The position numbers were made by a program, and so were the translations under genes. Shown here in pieces: positions 57,201 to 64,000 of a stretch of DNA of 64,000 nt. The first letter of the stretch is position 1; each line of letters begins with the position of its first letter. Source of the DNA: Hydractinia symbiolongicarpus. Lineage: Eukaryota > Cnidaria > Hydrozoa > Anthoathecata > Hydractiniidae. Below the pieces are notes generated by a model that saw nothing but the letters and a program-made list of their open reading frames with translations, searched no databases and was not told where the DNA came from. The stretch is taken from contig NC_079885.1 of assembly GCF_029227915.1 (NCBI RefSeq), positions 8,494,001-8,558,000 of the forward strand. Reading direction: 5' to 3'.

Positions 57201-60200
57201 CGGTTTCCGCGGTTGAGGCCAATCTCGATTTACGGTTGGGAGTAAAAATCTTTTTTTTAGGGATTTACTTTCGCAATTATGTCCAAGTAATATTTTTCAC
57301 GGAACTTTTTTCGCAGATTTAAAAAAATCCGTGAATTACAGCAAAAATATACAGAACAGTCTCCCTAATTAGCAGACAACACTGATGCAACTGACCGCTA
57401 ATTAGTTGTTTACCTTTTGAAAAGTTGATATTTTCAGGCTTATACTCGATAAGTCGGTATATGTTTTGGTTTTTTTATAGCTGAAGTTGTTAGCAAAAGG
57501 GTGAACAGAGCAGTTGCATCATTTACATCAAGTATCTAATTATTAGAAAGAACAAAGTTCAAAAATACTCATTTTGTGTATAAAAATTGTCTGTTTATAG
57601 GAGTGTCCGGTAATTGATAGTCCGCTTCTTAGAATATATTCTATGAGAGATTCACCAGAATTCAGCCAGTGTGATAAAATCTGTCTGTTAATCAGATATA
57701 TTTGCCCTTTTGAGTTAATGAGAGAGAGAATATTACTCCCAATAAAGTAGTCTCGTTTCAATTGAACCTTTATTCCAAAGAATCTATATGATAATACCCG
57801 TATACGTCTGTCTGTCTGTCACGCGAGAAGGTAACCGCAGTAGCAAGATAAACAAAATGAGGTAAATAAAGGACAGGTGAACCCGTGGATTTATCCACGG
57901 GCCCCTGAAGTCATGATAAAGAACTCACCAGTCCAACCTCATTGGTTAAAAACTTTTTACAATATCTTCCAGTTGTGCTGACAATATTTTCGATGGTTTT
58001 GGCAGCGATAAGTCTTGTGACGTAATCATCTGTTTGTTGTAAACATTTGTTGATAATCGTAAACACAGCCCCTTTGAAAAGATAAAACAAGAAAATAAGC
58101 GAGTCAATACTCTATGTTGAAACACCAACAACCCTGGGTACTGTCATTCTAGGTATCTTTCATTTCCAAAATGTTAATGATATTTTTCGAATGATGAAAA
58201 TTGAGACAATGCCGAAAAAGACGACACATCAAAAGGAGTAACAAGTCAAGTAGTTAAAAAATTTAAGGTAAGGTTTACCATCAACATAAAACTGAAAATA
58301 AATTGGGAGGTTTGTATCTTTTTTAGCTAAATTTGTAATTTTAACAACTTTGATTTTCACTTAAGTTCTTACTTTAGTGTATGCACTTACACTTTTCATA
58401 CCTCGAGTATCCGTACCTGGGATACCAATACGAACTTTCGAAAATGAACTGAACCAAGACTGCGAGTTTTTGTTTCCATGGTTACCAGCATTCTCAGTCC
58501 GTCTTCGGTTCGTTTTATAAAGAATTCGCACAAAAAAATGCCACATAGTTAAAACAAAACAGATCATTTACTTTTGCATGAGCTGCAGGCACAACTGATG
58601 ATAAAGAATATCTCCTTCTTTCAGAAATAAACACAAAAGATCATCAGTACCTTGATTGCCCAAACCTTAAATACCAATAACTCGATTACTTGTACCTTGA
58701 CTACTCTAACAACATGTGGTATGATGGAGAAATAAGGAGATATACACCACTAGTTCATTTGCCTTCGTTCACTTAATAATTCAATATGCAAAGCGTTTCC
58801 ATGCTCTCTCTCGAAGCTATAATTTACGTTAGTGGTTGTTCAATATACATATGTATATATATATATACCTGAAGGCTCCCAGTTTTGCAATACCCTATCT
58901 TCACTTTCTTCTTGAGTAGCAGCATAAAAAAGAAACTCTCCTATTGCAGGTAAGAGAGACTGTTTCAGATGACTGTTGCGAAAGTTTTGTTTGATTTGAT
59001 CAGCTACCACAGAAAATACTTCAGCCATGTTAAATGATGGAGATATGTACGTCACGCAGCTAGCTATAACACCTAAAACTCTACCTGGAAAGAAAATTAT
59101 TCATACATAATAAAACCGATAAAATACGCTTACGATTTTAGCTCAATCGCGAAATTTAATTCTGCAAAATTTAAACATTTTATGATAATTTATGACGATG
59201 AGTGCTATCTATAATTTATGTTTGTATAAAAAAAACAATAGAAAAGCAAACAAAAATAATTCTATTTCCTTTTTTACATTATAAAAATTTGAGAAATTTT
59301 AAAAGAACAGTAAATTGTGAGTCGCGTAACTCGGCATTGTCAACCTTTAAAATTTAATTCTTGGCAACTTTTTAAAAATCTGACAACGTTTCTGGAAGGA
59401 CCATTAAAACCAAAATTTTTTGACATTTTGCTGAGATATCAAAGAAATTCCTAATATTCTGACTTTTTCTAATATTTTGACAATTCCTGACATTCCTGAG
59501 AGAAAAAGAGAAACCGTGTTATTTAGCAAAAATTAAAGGAAAAAAATAGTTTTGCAGTTTAACACCTATATACACCAGAGTTTACACCTATCACAACATC
59601 GCTGACACATAAAATGACATTGAAAGTAGCATACCTGTTCTAGTTTTAAGATCGAACTGTCCAGACATCTTTAAATCACTCAACAAATGTTGGATATGAT
59701 TTTCTTCAATTATAGCATTCGAGACATCTTCTACTTTCGACAGCGTATTTAAATAGGCCAGTATATTCATTTTCTGTCGCAATCCCGACTTGCTTTGCGC
59801 TGAATTTTTCGCGGGTTGCGAATAAGTTGCGAACAACAATGTTAATTGTTTATTTATCTCTTCTCTACTATAATCGCCTATTTTATCAAGATTTAAAGAT
59901 AAAAACCCAAGTGAACTTGCCTCCCATTTTAATGGGGGAATTTTTCGTAATTTTGTGTTTTCTGCGATAGGAGTAACAATTAAATCGCTAGTATGGTAGA
60001 GAAGATCAATTACACTTAAGTTCATGCCATCAACACGTTGCAGAACATCTGCCGTCGACCCAGTAGATTGGTTTAACTCCATCTCAGTGTTTCTTTGGAG
60101 GAGTTGTGGCGTTTCTCTAGCTTTAGAATACGAAATATCGTTGCTCTCTTCGGTCGTAGTGGGTGTAGATTCAGTTAGATCCATCACCGCAAGCCCTCGT

Positions 60201-62020
60201 TCAATTTTATACGTACCACCTTGCCATGCTTGCTTGCTTTCGTCTCGTTCAGACTTTACAGATGAGATCACGGAAGTCTTTTCATCTGGCACGTGAAGTG
60301 ATCTAGTTTGTAAATTTTTAGTGAAATTAACTTTAGGAACTGTTTCTGGTCTGTTATTTACACCTGGTGCCGATCGTTCTTCCGGCGTTTCATCTTGAGA
60401 AACGACACTTGTATCACTCAAGACGCTTCTTGAAGTTCTCATATTTTCAAATGAATCAGCGAGGTAACTTAACTCGCCATCCCAAAATGGATGTAAACAA
60501 AGTTCGAGCCAATCAATTCTTTGGCCGGACTCTTTCTGTAACAAACCCTGGATTAACATGTACAAGTTTTCCGATGCTTTTTTATACGTACCATTTTGTC
60601 CTAAATGTAAAAGGGGAAAAGACAAAAAAATGACCAGAAAAAGCTAAATATTTTGGTATATATAATGGCTACCCCACAACTACCTTGATTCTGAATTGTT
60701 TCACTTAACGTAAAAAAGCTGATATTTCTCAAACAGTTGAAGTGAGCGCACATAATAAACCTCCCTCCCCCTCCCTCCTCTATGTTCTTACCTACCTTCT
60801 AAACCACTAAAACTCTGTGAAAATTCCAAAACAATCGGATATGATAAAACGCTAAGTAGTTCAAAATTCCAGTACTGATCAAACTAAAAACCATAATCTG
60901 TTTTGCCATTTTAATAGATATTTTAAATTCAAAACCATATAACATTTTATATACAAAACATACGACAACAGTAAACTATTGGTGACATGTCACAGAGGGT
61001 GAATTCTTATGCTTAATTTGTGTTTCCTGCACAGGAATATATAATCTAATTCTACCTTAATTTTCCTCAAGGTATTTTTAAAACTTGAGTTAAATTTCCT
61101 GACTTTTTTAAATTGTCAGCAAAGTAAATATCCTTTTTTAAAAAAATTAAAAGCTGTTCTCCAAATGAGCGCAGTAGAGCTTAACTCCGCAAATGACCAC
61201 TATAGAGCTCAATTTTCTAAACGACCGCAGTTGAGCTCGATTCTCTAAAAGCTCGATTTACGTTATAGAAAACAAAAATTGCAAAATCTTAACACAATTA
61301 AACAATAGAATTATTTAAACAACAAGACAGGTAAATACCTTGCATGGGATATGTAATCTTCGCCTCAAAAACTTCCTCACACATTTTCTCAAACAGCCTT
61401 GCCTTAAAAGGAGTGTCACCAGTAAACATCTCATATAACACAATCCCTAACGACCAGAGATCGCTTTCTTTAGAACATACTTCTCCTTTTAACACCTCAG
61501 GCGCCATATAGAAAGGTGAGCCAGGTGTTTCGTTCTCACCAGTCAAGCTATCAGTAAATTGATCAAGTATGTCAGCTTGCCCTTGTACACGTGCTAATGA
61601 AAAATTACTGTATTTCAAAGTTCCATCACCATCTAGTAAAATCTTGGACGGTCGCAAATCTGAATAAATTATATCAAGCGAATGTAAATAAGCTAAACCA
61701 GCCACTATATCTTTTCCAAATTGTTTTACGGTATCTTCTGGAAGATATGAGTCTTCTTTTAAAACATTTTGCAGAGAGCCACCTGTACATAGCTCTACCA
61801 CAAGCCATAAGTGATTGCTGGTTTCGTACCACTCGTAAAATTGCACCACATGTTTGTGTTCCAGCTCGTGGCATATACGAACATTATTCTGTATTTGCTG
61901 ACGTTTGTTTTTCTCTATACAATGTATGGCAACGTATTCAATGGTACCTTTTCGCCGGCCTTTGTACACCGTTCGCTGGTTACCACTTCCTATCTCATCA
62001 TACAGCACAAAGTTTTCCAT
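54227..62020 (-). CDS. ULK4: ULK4-like pseudokinase (8 coding exons, 1,285 aa)
   Basis: Minus exons: 61339-62020, 59635-60600, 58869-59084, 57929-58071, 56621-57125, 55767-55945, 55323-55625, 54227-55090 (3,858 nt, in frame; human ULK4 about 1,275 aa). The N-terminus MENFVLYDEIG, YKGRRKGTI and HLWLVVELCTGGSL match ULK4 as recalled. The kinase core is degenerate: the VAIK lysine is His33, HRD is YSD (119-121), and DFG is SNF (138-140), the same kind of changes as in vertebrate ULK4, so it is probably an ATP-binding or scaffold pseudokinase. The remaining about 1,000 residues are armadillo/HEAT-like (LKQSLLPAIGEFLFYAATQEE, SGRRHPNVAQTKQLKLHLPLL). Known roles are in ciliogenesis and neuronal development with STK36/Fused-related partners. 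Intron 6-7 holds a CAA microsatellite; intron 4 a mini-Helitron. Confidence 0.93.
55663..55740. repeat. (CAA)n-rich microsatellite in ULK4 intron
   Basis: About 78 bp of CAA with CAG, CGA and TAA variants, in the intron between ULK4 exons 55767-55945 and 55323-55625. It creates a spurious poly-Leu frame on the minus strand. Confidence 0.92.
57783..57910 (+). mobile_element. Miniature Helitron-like element, about 128 bp
   Basis: It starts TCTATATGATAATAC after an A at 57782, then has a tctgtctgtctgtcacg segment. Near the 3' end is a perfect 9-bp hairpin cccgtggat/atccacggg (57882-57890 and 57893-57901), then CCCCTGAAG before a T. Start and hairpin match the larger element at 29763-30505. The exact 3' base is uncertain. 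It lies in ULK4 intron 4, about 18 bp from the donor of exon 57929-58071. Confidence 0.6.
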
Positions 62021-62454
62021 TGCATTTTAATTTTTAAATTTAAGTTGATATTCTTGACTATGTTTTCATTATTTTTTATAACTTTCTAAATGACAAAATA
62101 TTTTTGACAGTGTTAGATGTTTTGTGCGTCAAATTGCTATTAAAGGTTCCTCATAACAACATAAACAGAATGTAAACAGAGATTAACAAAATTAACCCCA
62201 CAAAAATGCTAAACTTTAAATTATATTCCTAACAGTAAAACAAAAAGAGACTGGAAACGAACGTTGTGCCAGAAAGCCGCCAGTCAAATATTAATTGCGT
62301 GAATGTAAGGCTATAAGAGTAACTTTAAAAAAGATATGGTATCAGGGTAAACAAAGATCTTTTTCACATGTTTTACATGAAAATGTAATTTTATCAATAA
62401 AAATATTTATATTCTTAAATAAATTTACAAGAAAGTTCTTCTACTGAAGGATGA
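62021..62454. other. ULK4 upstream region / BRD-like 3' region
   Basis: 434 bp between the stop of the BRD7/9-like gene and the ATG of ULK4, both on the minus strand. No clear TATA box or poly(A) signal stands out. It must hold the 3' UTR of one gene and the promoter of the next, unless they are co-transcribed. Confidence 0.5.
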
Positions 62455-63959
62455 TTATGTATTATTTTTAGTGTGTTCTTCTATATTTTCCTGGTTACCA
62501 CAAACTGTTTTACCATCAGCTGTACCGTCAAAATTTGTTGGTAAACCTAACAAAGTCAATATAGTATAAATCAAACAAATGTGTTTGGTCTTAAAAAGAT
62601 TTGACAGAAGAATGGATGATATTTAAGGACAAGACGGATAAAGATAATGATAAATTTGTTTGGTCACAAATTAATTACCAGTTTTTGGGTTTCCAATTGC
62701 TTTCTGCACAGCTTGGCTTGACACAACATCTGCAGGGGCAACCTACAAACAAAATGTTTGAAAAAAATGCTTGTACAGAATCTTGGTAACTTTTGATGAC
62801 TTTTGTCATTACCTTATTTGTACTAACATTAGCATTTATTTATTTTTATGCAGCAAGAAAAAAAACTATTTTGCACATATTGAATTTGGTAGTTAAAGTT
62901 GAAGTCCTCTAACAAACAGCAAAAAAAGTGAAATTTAGGGTTATAAACAAAAACATAATTGTATTTCTTGAAAAAAGTATATTTTCATATGTTTGTATCA
63001 ATTTTTATGGAAAACTGAAGAATGATCAAATGAAAGAATTTAAACTTTTGAGGCAGCCTGTATGACCTACATAAAAATAATTGCCAGACATTCAACACTT
63101 CTTGGATGGTCAAATTGACGGGTAGATGTATAGATGTTCAGTACGTTCAAAACCACTTACCATGCTAATAAGTTCTTTCAAATTGTCTGTTAGTGAAGTA
63201 GCTACAAAAAGATTAAAAACATGTTAATGAATTATGTTTGTGGGAAAATTTAAAAAGAGGTAACAAAGTTCATTTCTTCTCACCAATATTTTGTTCTTTT
63301 TCAGAGATAGTTGAAACGTCAGCTTGCTTTACTAGCCGGTCATTTTGAGTCTCTTTCAAGTCTTGTAACAATGTAGCATTTTCACCAAGTTTGTCTTTAA
63401 TACTATAATAGAAAAGAACACAATTTTATCTTGCATGATTAAGATATAACTGTGTTAAAGATTTTTCTTCATTCAAGTTAAAGAAATTGTTTGCCAGCGA
63501 AGTTTAATTGAGCGAATGCAAATAATTCATTTTCTATACCCAACCTGTTCGTTTCTTTTTGATTGGTGACTAAAAAAAATAACGAAAATAGTGAATGCTG
63601 GAAGGATGGAAAAAATATACTGACACTAAAAAATGTATGAAGCACTAAGTGGGAAGCAATAAATGGGTTTAAAAACAACCTTAAACAAATTTCACATACA
63701 TGCCCTATTAAATTTATGAGTACAAAAGTACACATATTTAAGTAAAACTTACACATATCAAGAAACGAAACATCTATACCAATCTCATTAAGTGTTTTTA
63801 ATGAATCAACGTCAACAGTCACTTTTTCTTCTGGAGTACCTAAAAAATTAAATTACTTTAAAAAAAGTCCCATTTCTACCATGAGTGACAAAAGTAAAAA
63901 AAAAAATACTAACCATTTGCAACACTATTTTCTCTTGATTCAACTTGACCTGACAATTT
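62455..63959 (-). CDS. BRD7/BRD9-like bromodomain protein, C-terminal exons (5' part outside window)
   Basis: Minus exons: 63914-63959, 63755-63839, 63284-63402, 63161-63201, 62679-62742, 62455-62546 (stop TAA 62455-62457). Phases agree at every junction. The text VDVDSLKTLNEIGIDVSFLD, then LLQDLKETQNDRL, then LTDNLKELISMVAPADVV and AVQKAIG parallels the C-terminus of BRD7 (recalled as NNLKELAQQVTPGDIVS, VRKAMGI) and of BRD9 (LLRDLQEAQAER). These are SWI/SNF (PBAF or ncBAF) subunits in the nucleus. The bromodomain itself would lie beyond 64000. More exons upstream are certain, since 63959 is an acceptor. BRD7 versus BRD9 cannot be settled here. Confidence 0.68.
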
Positions 63960-64000
63960 CTGTGAAAGAATTACATGAAAACAGTGTAGATGAAACAAAT

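Noticed and set aside
1-64000. tRNA, rRNA or snRNA genes
   Set aside because: Scanned by eye for B-box-like GGTTCGANTCC and conserved rRNA words; none found, though a covariance-model search could still reveal one.

Overview
The window is animal nuclear DNA. It is AT-rich, its genes are split by GT-AG introns, and it carries metazoan genes of the actin, cilium and signalling sets. A low-GC genome with short introns, Helitron-like ends, CAACCTCG-type miniature elements and a decayed Polinton fits a cnidarian, perhaps a hydrozoan. That placement is inference; no ribosomal or mitochondrial marker is present.

Layout. (1) 1.8-10.4 kb: two tandem minus-strand paralogues of SAXO4/PPP1R32, an axonemal microtubule protein. 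The downstream copy has lost two introns. A short plus-strand gene sits head to head with it across a 163-bp gap holding three CRE-like sites. (2) 15.0-34.7 kb: a complete minus-strand FHOD-family formin, traced as 24 coding exons whose summed length is in frame (3,906 nt, 1,301 aa), from the N-terminal GBD/FH3 through FH1 and FH2 to a DAD. Its large 5' introns hold a Helitron-like element and a minisatellite-bearing repeat. (3) 34.7-39.3 kb: intergenic DNA with retroelement debris, miniature inverted-repeat elements and G/C homopolymers. (4) 39.3-49.2 kb: a GC-richer, densely coding, decayed Polinton/Maverick. DNA polymerase B, small zinc-finger ORFs, packaging ATPase and a BRO-like gene are on plus; integrase, Cys-rich repeat protein and capsid-like genes are on minus. 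The two gene sets converge at about 44.84 kb. Stops and frameshifts show it cannot be autonomous. (5) 50.6-51.3 kb: an intronless MOB2-like kinase co-activator. (6) 54.2-62.0 kb: a complete minus-strand ULK4 pseudokinase in 8 coding exons (3,858 nt, 1,285 aa). (7) 62.4-64.0 kb: the last six exons of a BRD7/BRD9-like gene, cut by the window edge.

The genes form no single pathway. There is a loose ciliary theme (SAXO4 pair, ULK4) and a cytoskeletal one (FHOD, MOB2). Exon limits were set by hand from splice motifs, reading phase and remembered human homologues, with no alignment run. The strongest leads are intron loss in one SAXO4 paralogue, the CRE-bearing divergent promoter, and a three-member zinc-knuckle family in the Polinton, one member of which is joined to EsV-1-7-like repeats.
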